DNA of 13,928 nucleotides from CAZOWW01 sp964583765 (GCA_964583765.1 CAZOWW010000143.1:1-13928), one strand, 5' to 3'; shown: positions 7,142 through 13,423, numbered from the stretch's first letter. A program made the numbers and translations. Notes: generated by a model from the sequence alone, not told the origin.

Positions 7142-7915
7142 GTGGACCTGAACGCAGACGTGGGGGAATCCTTCGGTCGCTGGACCCTGGGCGACGACGC
7201 CGCGGTACTGCGGGTGGTGACCAGTGCGAACGTCGCCTGTGGCTTCCACGCCGGTGACCCGGCCACTCTGCGACGTACCTGTGCCCTCGCCGCCGCGGGT
7301 GGGGTGCGCATCGGGGCGCAGGTCTCCTACCGCGACCTGGCCGGATTCGGCCGCCGGTTCGTCGACATCGACCCGGACGACCTGCGGGACGACGTCACCT
7401 ACCAGTTCGGGGCGCTGCGGGCCTTCGCGCTCGCGGCCGGTACCGACATCGACTACCTCAAGCCGCACGGGGCGCTGTACCACGCGGCCTCGAGATCACG
7501 GGCTACGGCGGAGGCGATCGTCGCGGCGGTCGCCGAGCAGGCCATGGCCAGTGGCAGACGCCTCGCGGTACTGGCCGCCCCGGGATCGGAGTTGCTACGC
7601 GCCGCTGCTCGGGCGGGACTCGACTCCTTCGCCGAGGCGTTCGCCGATCGCGCCTACACGGCCGAAGGGTCTCTGGTGCCCCGGAGCGAGCCCGGATCGG
7701 TGATCGCCGACCGCGACGAGGTCACCCGTCGCGTGGTGCGCATGGCCACGGCGGGGGAGGTGGAGGCCGTGGACGGCACGGTCGTCCCCTTGCGGGCGGA
7801 CTCGATCTGCGTGCACGGCGACACCCCGGGGGCCGCGGCACTGGCGGAGGCCGTGCGGACGGCATTGATCTCGTCGGGTGTGGTCGTCGCGGCGGCCGTG
7901 ACGGGGACGGGCTGA
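7142..7915 (+). CDS. pxpA: 5-oxoprolinase subunit PxpA (LamB/YcsF family)
   Basis: A 257-residue cytosolic protein, the usual family length (about 245-255). With PxpB and PxpC it forms the ATP-dependent prokaryotic 5-oxoprolinase that opens pyroglutamate to glutamate. Family motifs run end to end: DLNADVGE (2-9), ANVACGFHAGDP (29-40), IGAQVSYRDLAGFGRR (57-72), YLKPHGALYH (105-114), FADRAYTAEGSLVPR (167-181) and CVHGDTPG (223-230). The GTG at 7142 puts DLNAD next to the start, as in the E. coli protein. An in-frame GTG at 7127, three bases after GAGGA, would add five residues and is possible; the reading frame is open further upstream but not family-like there. First gene of the operon; pxpB starts three bases after its stop. 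Confidence 0.93.
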   Translation: MDLNADVGESFGRWTLGDDAAVLRVVTSANVACGFHAGDPATLRRTCALAAAGGVRIGAQVSYRDLAGFGRRFVDIDPDDLRDDVTYQFGALRAFALAAGTDIDYLKPHGALYHAASRSRATAEAIVAAVAEQAMASGRRLAVLAAPGSELLRAAARAGLDSFAEAFADRAYTAEGSLVPRSEPGSVIADRDEVTRRVVRMATAGEVEAVDGTVVPLRADSICVHGDTPGAAALAEAVRTALISSGVVVAAAVTGTG

Positions 7916-7918
7916 CCG

Positions 7919-8743
7919 GTGCGCATCCTCGACTACGGCGATGCCGCACTGCTCGTCGACGTGGGCGATCTGGACTCGGTGCTGAGGCTGTACGAGCTGC
8001 TCACGGCAGATGCTGCCGGGGCGGCGGCATCCCCGGGCGGTAGGCGTCGGGTGCTGCCCGAGGGCGTGCTGGACGTGGTGCCGGCCGAGACCACCGTGTT
8101 GCTGCGGTGCGACCCGCGGCGGCGTGATCTGGCCGAGGTGCTCGCCCGGCTCCGCCGACAGCTCCAGGCCCTGCAATCGGATCCGTCCACCGCTGTCGCC
8201 TCCCGCGCGGATCCTGAGGGCGGGGGAGGATCGGAGGGTCCTGTGCCCCCTGTGCCTCCGGAGAGTTCGGAGAGCTCGGAACGCCGGGAGTGCCCGGAGC
8301 GCTCCGAGGGCAGGGGGAGCCCGGAGCGCAGGAGTGTGGGTACGGCGTCCGCGGGGGCGACGGCTCTGGTGATCGACGTCCGGTACGACGGCGCGGATCT
8401 CGAGGAGATCGGTGACCGGACCGGGCTCGGCGCGATCGGGGTGGTCGCCGCCCACACCGCGACCTGCTGGCGGGTGGCCTTCGGGGGGTTCGTCCCCGGC
8501 TTCGGCTATCTCGTCGGCGGTGACCCCCGGCTCGTGGTCCCGCGGCGCGGGCGTCCCCGGGAACGCGTGCCGGCCGGTGCGGTGGCACTCGCCGGCCGGT
8601 ACTGCGGGATCTACCCACGCAGCTCTCCGGGTGGCTGGCAGCTCCTCGGCATGACCGACGCGCCGCTCTGGGACGCCGACCGCGAGCCGCCCGCGTTGCT
8701 GTGGCCGGGACGTCGGGTGCGGTTCCGGGCGGTGGACCGGTGA
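7919..8743 (+). CDS. pxpB: 5-oxoprolinase subunit PxpB (KipI / allophanate hydrolase subunit 1 family)
   Basis: A 274-residue subunit of the PxpABC 5-oxoprolinase; related proteins are about 215-230 residues. The N-terminal domain (1-86) begins MRILDYGDAALLVDVGD. The cyclophilin-like C-terminal domain (about 148-274) has the family signatures VRYDGADLEEIG (154-165), WRVAFGGFVPGFGYL (184-198), VPRRGRPRERVPAGAVALAG (207-226) and YPRSSPGGWQLLG (232-244). Between them lies an extra segment (about 87-147) of Gly, Pro, Ser, Glu and Arg with imperfect repeats (ESSESSERRECPERSEGRGS). It falls at the domain boundary, so it probably acts as a longer flexible linker without harming either fold. The GTG at 7919 follows the pxpA stop by three bases, implying coupled translation. 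The stop overlaps a downstream GTG (GTGA at 8740-8743). Confidence 0.9.
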   Translation: MRILDYGDAALLVDVGDLDSVLRLYELLTADAAGAAASPGGRRRVLPEGVLDVVPAETTVLLRCDPRRRDLAEVLARLRRQLQALQSDPSTAVASRADPEGGGGSEGPVPPVPPESSESSERRECPERSEGRGSPERRSVGTASAGATALVIDVRYDGADLEEIGDRTGLGAIGVVAAHTATCWRVAFGGFVPGFGYLVGGDPRLVVPRRGRPRERVPAGAVALAGRYCGIYPRSSPGGWQLLGMTDAPLWDADREPPALLWPGRRVRFRAVDR

Positions 8744-8776
8744 CCGTGGTGGACCCGTGACCGCGGTGGTGAACCC
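8740..8776 (+). repeat. duplicated start region at the pxpB-pxpC junction
   Basis: The 17 bases from 8740 (GTGACCGTGGTGGACCC) are repeated in near-identical form from 8757 (GTGACCGCGGTGGTGAACCC), which is the pxpC start. The first copy opens GTG ACC GTG GTG GAC CCG TGA, a six-codon micro-ORF. Its start overlaps the pxpB stop and its own TGA overlaps the pxpC GTG. A tandem duplication of the pxpC start followed by loss of frame in the first copy would explain it. Confidence 0.8.
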
Positions 8777-9632
8777 CGCTCTCGTGGTGGTCGAGCCCGG
8801 CCCGCTCACCACGGTGCAGGATCTGGGGCGACCCGGCTGGGCGTCCCTCGGGGTGACGACCTCGGGGGCGGCCGACCGGTCCTCGCTGCGACGGGCCAAT
8901 CGTCTGGTCGGGAACCGGGAGGACGCAGCCGGACTGGAGATCACGCTCGGAGGCCTGCGGGTGTGTGCCGTCCGTCCACTGACGCTCGCGGTGACCGGTG
9001 CCGTCTGCCCGTTGACTGTGGACGGTGGCGGGGTCGGCCGCAATGCCGTTCTCGAGCTCGAGACGGGGCAGGTGCTCGCGGTGGGTCTCGCCACGGCGGG
9101 GGTGCGCACCTACCTGGCGGTGCGGGGCGGCGTCGACGTCCCGGTCGTCCTGGGCTCCCGGAGCCGGGACACCCTGGCCGGACTCGGGCCCGACCCGCTG
9201 CGGTCCGGGCAGATCCTGGCGGTGGGGGACGCGACCGCCGGGTGGCCGACCACGGAGGTCGCACCCGTTCCGGATCCACCGTCAGGTGAGGTGCGACTCC
9301 GGGTGGTGCCAGGCCCGCGGCAGGAGCGTCTCGGCGCCGGTGCCCTGGAACTGCTCACCGCCGCCTCGTGGCAGGTGGATCCCGCCGGCGATCGCGTCGG
9401 ACTGCGCCTGCGGGGGCCCACGCTGCCCACCGGCGGGACGGCGTCGGGTGGCTGGCCCAGCGAAGGGCTCGTGCGGGGGGCGATCCAGGTGCCGCCGAAC
9501 GGTCTGCCCGTGGTGTTCCTCGCGGACCATCCGGTGACGGGTGGCTATCCCGTTCTTGCCTGTCTGGGTACCGAGGACGCCGATCGGGCGGCTCAGCTGC
9601 GCCCGGGACAGTCGGTGCGGATGTGGTCCTGA
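8757..9632 (+). CDS. pxpC: 5-oxoprolinase subunit PxpC (KipA / allophanate hydrolase subunit 2 family)
   Basis: A 291-residue third subunit of PxpABC, near the usual family size (about 290-330). Conserved blocks are TTVQDLGRPGWASLGV (18-33) with TSGAADRSSLRRANRLVGN (35-53), YLAVRGGVDVPVVLGSRSRD (119-138), GDRVGLRLRGP (211-221) and the C-terminal SEGLVRGAIQVPPNG (235-249) with DHPVTGGYPVLA (257-268). No catalytic lesion is visible. The GTG at 8757 is the only start consistent with the family N-terminus: the GTG at 8740 hits a stop after six codons. It lies 13 bases after pxpB and is last in the operon; a hairpin follows. KipI/KipA-like naming is used for the same families, but adjacency to PxpA favours 5-oxoprolinase. 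Confidence 0.93.
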   Translation: MTAVVNPALVVVEPGPLTTVQDLGRPGWASLGVTTSGAADRSSLRRANRLVGNREDAAGLEITLGGLRVCAVRPLTLAVTGAVCPLTVDGGGVGRNAVLELETGQVLAVGLATAGVRTYLAVRGGVDVPVVLGSRSRDTLAGLGPDPLRSGQILAVGDATAGWPTTEVAPVPDPPSGEVRLRVVPGPRQERLGAGALELLTAASWQVDPAGDRVGLRLRGPTLPTGGTASGGWPSEGLVRGAIQVPPNGLPVVFLADHPVTGGYPVLACLGTEDADRAAQLRPGQSVRMWS

Positions 9633-9652
9633 CGGTGCGGATGTGGTGCTGA
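9613..9652 (+). repeat. 20-bp tandem duplication containing the pxpC stop codon
   Basis: Units 9613-9632 and 9633-9652 are 19/20 identical (CGGTGCGGATGTGGT, then C or G, then CTGA). The first ends with the pxpC stop codon; the second is a non-coding copy of the last codons and stop, shifted out of frame. This is a recent slippage-type duplication at the gene end. Confidence 0.9.
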
Positions 9653-9670
9653 ACGCGGATTTCCCGCGTT
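9652..9670 (+). terminator. small hairpin after pxpC
   Basis: AACGCGG (9652-9658) pairs with CCGCGTT (9664-9670) around a 5-base loop, 20 bases after the pxpC stop. CATCCGGATG, a 10-bp palindrome, follows shortly after. A modest candidate terminator for the pxp operon. Confidence 0.4.
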
Positions 9671-9770
9671 ACGGGGTCAAGGCATCCGGATGGCCTGCCG
9701 ATGAGTGAGCACGTCACTCGGTTGGCGGATGCAATCCGCGCGACGGATTCACCAGCACGCACTAGTGTCA

Positions 9771-9799
9771 TTACTCACAGTAGGGAGTAACTACCCTAC
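9771..9799 (+). promoter_or_regulatory. overlapping inverted repeats upstream of the diguanylate cyclase
   Basis: TTACTC/GAGTAA (9771-9776, 9785-9790) and GTAGGG/CCCTAC (9780-9785, 9794-9799) are two perfect 6-bp inverted repeats, each with an 8-base spacer, overlapping by one base. They lie 27-55 bases before the start codon in an AT-richer patch, where an operator or promoter is expected. Part of it (9771-9783) loosely resembles the BldD consensus with two mismatches. Confidence 0.4.
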
Positions 9800-9815
9800 G
9801 GAATCAATGCAGGTT

Positions 9816-9820
9816 GGAGG
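9816..9820 (+). promoter_or_regulatory. ribosome binding site GGAGG fixing the cyclase start
   Basis: GGAGG ends five bases before ATG 9826. It overlaps an in-frame TTG at 9814, so that TTG cannot be the start served by this site. Confidence 0.8.
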
Positions 9821-9825
9821 CCAGC

Positions 9826-11055
9826 ATGTCCTCTCCCGGGGTCATGACGGCGGACACCGCTGTCGAAGGCCGATTCCGAGCTCTCTTCGACTACGCCCCC
9901 GTGGGGGCGGCACTGTGCGACACGGACGGCGACTTCCTCGACGTGAATCCGGCCTGGCGACGCCTTCTGGCCGGGACCGGAGTGGATCCGGAGAGCGGTT
10001 CCCTCGTCGAACTGGGCGGGGCCGGATACCCCGGAGAGCTTCCCAGTGCGCGTGAGCTGGAGCGACGGGAACGTGAGCGGGCGGGGACGACACCCCGGCG
10101 GCTCTCCCCGGGGACGGCTCCGGACTGGGCCGCAGGCCAGGACCGCCGGGACGCCATGGCCGCTCATCCCGCCTCGCGCAGCGGGGTGCCGGAGGCGCGC
10201 CCGACCCGGGACGGCCTGCGTGCCCTGCGCAGCACGGCGCGTCTGGCGGCGGCCCGCGGGGTACGGGACCCGCGGTGGAACGGCCTGCTCGCGGCGCTGC
10301 GCGCCGGACGACGCGACCGGGTGCGGGTGGAGGTCGCGGTCCCGGCGCGTGAGGGACAGGTGCGGTGGCTGACCATCACCGTGGTGCGCGTGCCGCTGGC
10401 CGAGGGCCCGTACCTGCTCGCCCATGCGGAGGACACCACCCGGCGGCACGACCGCGAAGAGCGTCTGGCGCGCATGGCCCTGCTGGACGGCCTCACCGGT
10501 CTGGCCAACCGGACCCTCGTCATGGAACGCCTCGACGCGGCCCTGGCCCGCGCGGCCCGCACCGGACTCTCCGTCGGCGTCGTCTACCTCGATCTCGACG
10601 GCTTCAAGCGGATCAACGACACCCTCGGGCACGAGGCCGGGGATGCCCTGCTGATCGCCTGTGGGCAGCGGCTCAGTTCCGTGCTCCGGGCCGGGGACAC
10701 CGCGGGGCGGCTCGGCGGGGACGAGTTCCTCGTCGTCGCCGAACTCGTGGCGGACGGCGACGGGCTGCGGGAACTCGTGCGCCGGATCGAGCAGGCACTG
10801 GCCGAGCCGGTTCTCGTGGCCGGACGCGAGGTGGAGATCGGGGCCAGCCTGGGTCCGGTGCTCAGCCGCCCCGGTGAGGACGGGCCGACGGTCGTCCGCC
10901 GCAGCGATGCCGCGATGTTCGCGGCGAAGCGTGCCCGACGCCATGTCGTGCGGCGTCGGGTGACGCGTCCGGACGCCGCGCAACTGGTGCTCCTGCTGGA
11001 GCAGGAGGCGGTTGCCGTTCCCGGCCCGGCGTCCTCGGAGGCCCTGGAATCCTGA
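9826..11055 (+). CDS. PAS-GGDEF diguanylate cyclase
   Basis: A 409-residue soluble protein predicted to make cyclic di-GMP from two GTP. The N-terminal part resembles a PAS sensor fold: RFRALFDYAPVGAALCDTDG (16-35) and FLDVNPAW (37-44), ending in VRWLTITVVRVP and AHAEDTTRRHDREERL (199-214). The GGDEF domain starts at LLDGLTGLANR (219-229), with metal/substrate residues in YLDLDGFKRIND (254-265), active site RLGGDEF (295-301) and product-inhibition I-site R288-x-x-D291, five residues before GGDEF. SDAAMFAAKRA (360-370) is the usual C-terminal motif. An Arg-rich insert of about 75 residues (76-150) interrupts the PAS-like region. ATG 9826 is set by GGAGG at 9816-9820, five bases upstream. No EAL domain or membrane segment. 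crtY starts 75 bases downstream on the same strand. Confidence 0.9.
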   Translation: MSSPGVMTADTAVEGRFRALFDYAPVGAALCDTDGDFLDVNPAWRRLLAGTGVDPESGSLVELGGAGYPGELPSARELERRERERAGTTPRRLSPGTAPDWAAGQDRRDAMAAHPASRSGVPEARPTRDGLRALRSTARLAAARGVRDPRWNGLLAALRAGRRDRVRVEVAVPAREGQVRWLTITVVRVPLAEGPYLLAHAEDTTRRHDREERLARMALLDGLTGLANRTLVMERLDAALARAARTGLSVGVVYLDLDGFKRINDTLGHEAGDALLIACGQRLSSVLRAGDTAGRLGGDEFLVVAELVADGDGLRELVRRIEQALAEPVLVAGREVEIGASLGPVLSRPGEDGPTVVRRSDAAMFAAKRARRHVVRRRVTRPDAAQLVLLLEQEAVAVPGPASSEALES

Positions 11056-11130
11056 TCCCGGGCCGAAGATCGTCTCCCGGGCCGCCGTTCTCCACGGGCG
11101 GGAGTCCGCCGTCGGGGGCAGTCTGGGCAG

Positions 11131-12477
11131 ATGGCCCTCCGGCGTGGCGAGCCGCTGCCTGCGGAGGTCGACCTGGCGATCCTCGGCGCGGGCGGGGCCG
11201 GGCAGTCGCTGCTCGTGGCCCTCGCGGCAGCCGTCGCGGCCGGCGGGCGGAACAGGCGCGTGCCGTCCGTGGTGGTGGTCGATCCGGTGCGTCGCCGCGG
11301 GGACGACCGCACCTGGTGCTTCTGGGACCACGGGGTCAGCCCCGTGGAGTCGGCGGTCACGCGCAGCTGGGATCACCTGGCCCTGGTCGGGCCGGACGGC
11401 GACCGGCTGGTCACGCCGCTGGTACCCCTGCGCTACGCGATGGTCCGCTCCTCGGCCCTCTACGCGCTCGCCGACCGGGCGGCGGAGCGGCTGGGGGCGG
11501 TGCGCGTGGAGCAGAGCGTGCGCGCGGTGCACGACCTTGCCGGGTTCGGTCGTCCGGCGGTGTTCGGTCGTCCCGCTTCCCTCTCTTCCGGCGCACTGGT
11601 GGAACTGGACGACGGGCGCCGGGTCCGGGCCCGCTGGGTCGCCGACTCCCGACCCGTCCCGCCCCGGCGACCCGGTGGCACGCTGCTCTGGCAGCAGTTC
11701 CTCGGGCGGGTGATCCCGCTGCCGGTGGACGTCGTGGATCCCGAGGTTCCCGTTCTCATGGACTTCTCGGTGCCGCAACCCCCCGATGGCGTGGCCTTCT
11801 GCTACCTGGTTCCCCTGGCGCCGGATCAGGCGTTGGTGGAGTACACGGAACTCACCGCCGTGCCCCTGGACAGGGCGCGTGGGGATGCGGTGCTGCGGTG
11901 GTACGTGGAGAGGTTGTGCGGCGATCGGGCGGCCGACCGCGTGCGGTGGGGGGCGGGGGGAGCTGAGGAGGAAGGCCGCATCCCGATGACGGACGGCGTC
12001 TTCCCGCGCCGCCCGAGCCCGCACGTGCTGCGGATCGGGACCGCGGGCGGTGCCACGAGGGCGAGCACCGGCTACACCTTCTCGGCGATCCAGCGTCAGG
12101 TGGTGCGGCTCGCGGACGACCTGATCACCGGTCGGCGCCTCTCGGCGCAGCCGGCCTACCCGCGGCGGCACCGGTGGCTGGACGGGATGGTCCTGCGGGT
12201 GCTCGCGGCGGAGCCCCTCCGGGCCCCGGAGCTGTTCCTCGACCTCTTCCGGAACCTGCCGGCCCCCCTCGTGCTGGGCTTCCTCGACGGCCGGAGCACC
12301 CTGGCGGAGGAATTGGCGATCATGCGTGCGGTCCCGCGGGAGCTGATGGCGCCTCATGCCGGGCTCCGGCGCGGCCGGATCCGCAGCGGGACGGGATCGG
12401 CGCGGGAGCCAGGGGCACGACAGCAGCCGGGACCGCTGCCGTGGACAGGGCAGGAGGGAACAGAAAGGTGCTCCTGA
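11131..12477 (+). CDS. crtY: lycopene cyclase, CrtY type
   Basis: A 448-residue flavin-dependent cyclase that would form the ionone ring(s) of beta-carotene-type carotenoids from lycopene. The dinucleotide-binding motif is DLAILGAGGAGQSLL (14-28), and the family signature RTWCFWDHG (60-68) follows. YLVPLAPDQALVEYTEL (225-241) and IGTAGGATRASTGYTF (302-317) are typical of bacterial CrtY proteins, and the C-terminal FLDLFRNLPAPLVLGFLDG (369-387) also fits. Ring type (beta or other) cannot be read from the sequence. Residues about 410-448 are a non-conserved tail; GFGRPAVFGRPAS (138-150) comes from an 18-base imperfect tandem repeat at 11545-11580. No crtE, crtB or crtI is in the window, so it is detached from a usual carotenoid cluster here. 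Start context is weak; co-transcription with the cyclase upstream is possible. The stop codon lies inside the downstream palindrome. Confidence 0.88.
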   Translation: MALRRGEPLPAEVDLAILGAGGAGQSLLVALAAAVAAGGRNRRVPSVVVVDPVRRRGDDRTWCFWDHGVSPVESAVTRSWDHLALVGPDGDRLVTPLVPLRYAMVRSSALYALADRAAERLGAVRVEQSVRAVHDLAGFGRPAVFGRPASLSSGALVELDDGRRVRARWVADSRPVPPRRPGGTLLWQQFLGRVIPLPVDVVDPEVPVLMDFSVPQPPDGVAFCYLVPLAPDQALVEYTELTAVPLDRARGDAVLRWYVERLCGDRAADRVRWGAGGAEEEGRIPMTDGVFPRRPSPHVLRIGTAGGATRASTGYTFSAIQRQVVRLADDLITGRRLSAQPAYPRRHRWLDGMVLRVLAAEPLRAPELFLDLFRNLPAPLVLGFLDGRSTLAEELAIMRAVPRELMAPHAGLRRGRIRSGTGSAREPGARQQPGPLPWTGQEGTERCS

Positions 12478-12530
12478 CCACAGATGTCATGGCTGGCCTA
12501 GAGCCATGACCCCTATGGTCGAGGAGCACC
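12467..12530 (+). terminator. 64-base imperfect palindrome overlapping the crtY stop
   Basis: The outer stem pairs GGTGCTCCTGACCA (12467-12480) with 12516-12530, with a single bulged base. After an internal loop of five bases per side, the inner stem pairs GTCATGGCT (12486-12494) with AGCCATGAC (12502-12510) over a 7-base loop. It begins in the last crtY codons. A terminator is the plain reading; its length also recalls two facing inverted-repeat ends of a mobile element. Confidence 0.6.
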
Positions 12531-12554
12531 CTTCGGGCAGAACTCAGCAACATT

Positions 12555-12656
12555 GGTGGGAGCCGTTGCCATGCGAAGTGGCTGGGTCCACCTCCTCTCC
12601 ACTGGTCCTTGTGGAGCGGCCGACGACGATGTCCGGGCTGGTCCGTCGTCGGTCGC
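12555..12656 (+). other. run of consecutive stem-loops in non-coding DNA
   Basis: After the palindrome come three more helices: GGTGG+AGCC with GGCT+CCACC (12555-12592), CTCCAC with GTGGAG (12597-12616), and a 13-bp stem with one G-U pair (12616-12628 with 12644-12656) over a 15-base loop. Dense serial helices suggest a structured RNA or the remains of one. I do not recognise an Rfam-type family by eye. Confidence 0.3.
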
Positions 12657-12831
12657 GTGGGTTTATAGCACGCCCGGAACGCGGTGTCGCTAGCTCTTAC
12701 GTCACTCGACTCTCTCGGTGGCGACATGCCACGGGGCGCGGGCAGCGACGGACGAAGCCACTGCGGGACGGGGTCGGGGGGCCAGTGAGAGGGAGCGGCA
12801 GCGTCGGCGGGACCCGCCTCGCGCCGTTCCG

Positions 12832-12856
12832 CGGATCAGGCGGGTGCCCTGATCCG
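12832..12856. terminator. 9-bp inverted repeat, terminator-like
   Basis: CGGATCAGG (12832-12840) and CCTGATCCG (12848-12856) are perfect complements around a 7-base loop. No gene ends nearby, so it may be an operator or the end of an unrecognised transcript. Confidence 0.4.
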
Positions 12857-12950
12857 ACCGTCGGCAAGGTATTCCGGCGTTCAGGGCGACCAGCTGAACC
12901 GGTCACTCCCCGCGCCCGATCACGCCCCGATGGGCGTCCAGCAGGGTGGT

Positions 12951-12972
12951 GTCCTGGGAGCGCTCCCAGGAC
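12951..12972. promoter_or_regulatory. CebR/CelR-type cellulose-response operator in a 22-bp perfect palindrome
   Basis: The core TGGGAGCGCTCCCA (12955-12968) is identical to the 14-bp palindrome established for CelR of Thermobifida fusca and CebR of Streptomyces, LacI-family repressors released by cellobiose or cello-oligosaccharides. Four flanking bases on each side extend the perfect symmetry to 22 bp. The only plausible target in the window is the CBM2 gene starting at 13424, about 450 bases downstream. The long distance implies a long leader, a second promoter or an unrecognised small gene between. Confidence 0.85.
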
Positions 12973-13251
12973 GCTGCAGGGACTGTAGCGGCGCGGGGCG
13001 AGGCCGTAAAGAGTTGAACGGGATCCAATCTCCTGGGTAGTCGGTCGGTGACGAGGAGGCCGTGGATCCTGGCCCCCAGCAGGAATTTCGTCGCCCTCTC
13101 GTCGCATCCTGTGACCAGGTCGATGGTTGCTTGTGTCCGCCGCTACGCCGTGTCAAACTCGCGGGACTCGCGCTCGGGAGCCAGTCGCGAGTCAGGCCTG
13201 CTGTTCGTGCATGTCGGATTGCTCGTCACGCACAGTGATCCTCCGAACTGA

Positions 13252-13277
13252 CCCGCCCTCGGGGACCGAGGTGCGGG
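13252..13277 (+). terminator. strong hairpin in the leader of the CBM2 gene
   Basis: CCCGC+CCTCGG (13252-13262) pairs with CCGAGG+GCGGG (13266-13277), leaving one bulged T and a 3-base loop. This 11-bp stem lies between the CebR-type operator and the CBM2 start. It could be an attenuator or the terminator of a short transcript. Confidence 0.4.
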
Positions 13278-13372
13278 CGTGACGAATGCCTGCAACTCGC
13301 CATGCCGCTCGAGCAGGTCACATCAGGTGCGTACGTCTGCGGCTGGCTGCTGCCCGCCTCTGCGTGCGCGCG

Positions 13373-13392
13373 GTCAGAGTCCGGACTCTGAC
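13373..13392. promoter_or_regulatory. 20-bp perfect palindrome just upstream of the CBM2 gene
   Basis: GTCAGAGTCC/GGACTCTGAC is fully symmetric with no spacer, ending 31 bases before the ATG and 14 before the ribosome site. Its sequence is unrelated to the CebR core. Likely a second operator, or an RNA hairpin near the start codon; the binding protein is unknown. Confidence 0.5.
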
Positions 13393-13423
13393 ATCACGCG
13401 AGTAGTAGGAGAGAGACAGTCAG

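Larger units (their letters stand above)
12478..13423. other. 946-base gene-free region, rich in palindromes
   Basis: No open frame here shows family features, a credible ribosome site or the codon bias of the neighbouring genes. It holds the crtY-end palindrome, serial stem-loops (12555-12656), a 9-bp-stem hairpin (12832-12856), the CebR/CelR-type operator (12951-12972), an 8-bp-stem repeat GACTCGCG/CGCGAGTC (13165-13193), an 11-bp-stem hairpin (13252-13277) and a 20-bp palindrome (13373-13392). The sequence is less GC-extreme than the genes. The right part must include the promoter and leader of the CBM2 gene. Confidence 0.7.

Noticed and set aside
9796..12357. An 853-codon open frame on the minus strand.
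   Set aside because: It is the antisense shadow of the cyclase and crtY; no motif, no ribosome site and a typical shadow composition.
12467..12656. Structured region as an IS110-type bridge RNA or other insertion-sequence end.
   Set aside because: No transposase gene or fragment is beside it and the loops do not clearly match bridge-RNA geometry; left as an open structural observation only.
12697..13107. A 136-codon minus-strand frame across the CebR-type operator.
   Set aside because: No motifs, Arg/Pro-rich shadow composition, and it would place the operator inside the gene.
13048..13251. A 67-codon + strand frame ending right at the 13252-13277 hairpin.
   Set aside because: Tempting because a hairpin follows its stop, but its start lacks a properly spaced ribosome site, codon use is unbiased and no family features are seen. 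Kept only as a possibility for an unrecognised transcript.
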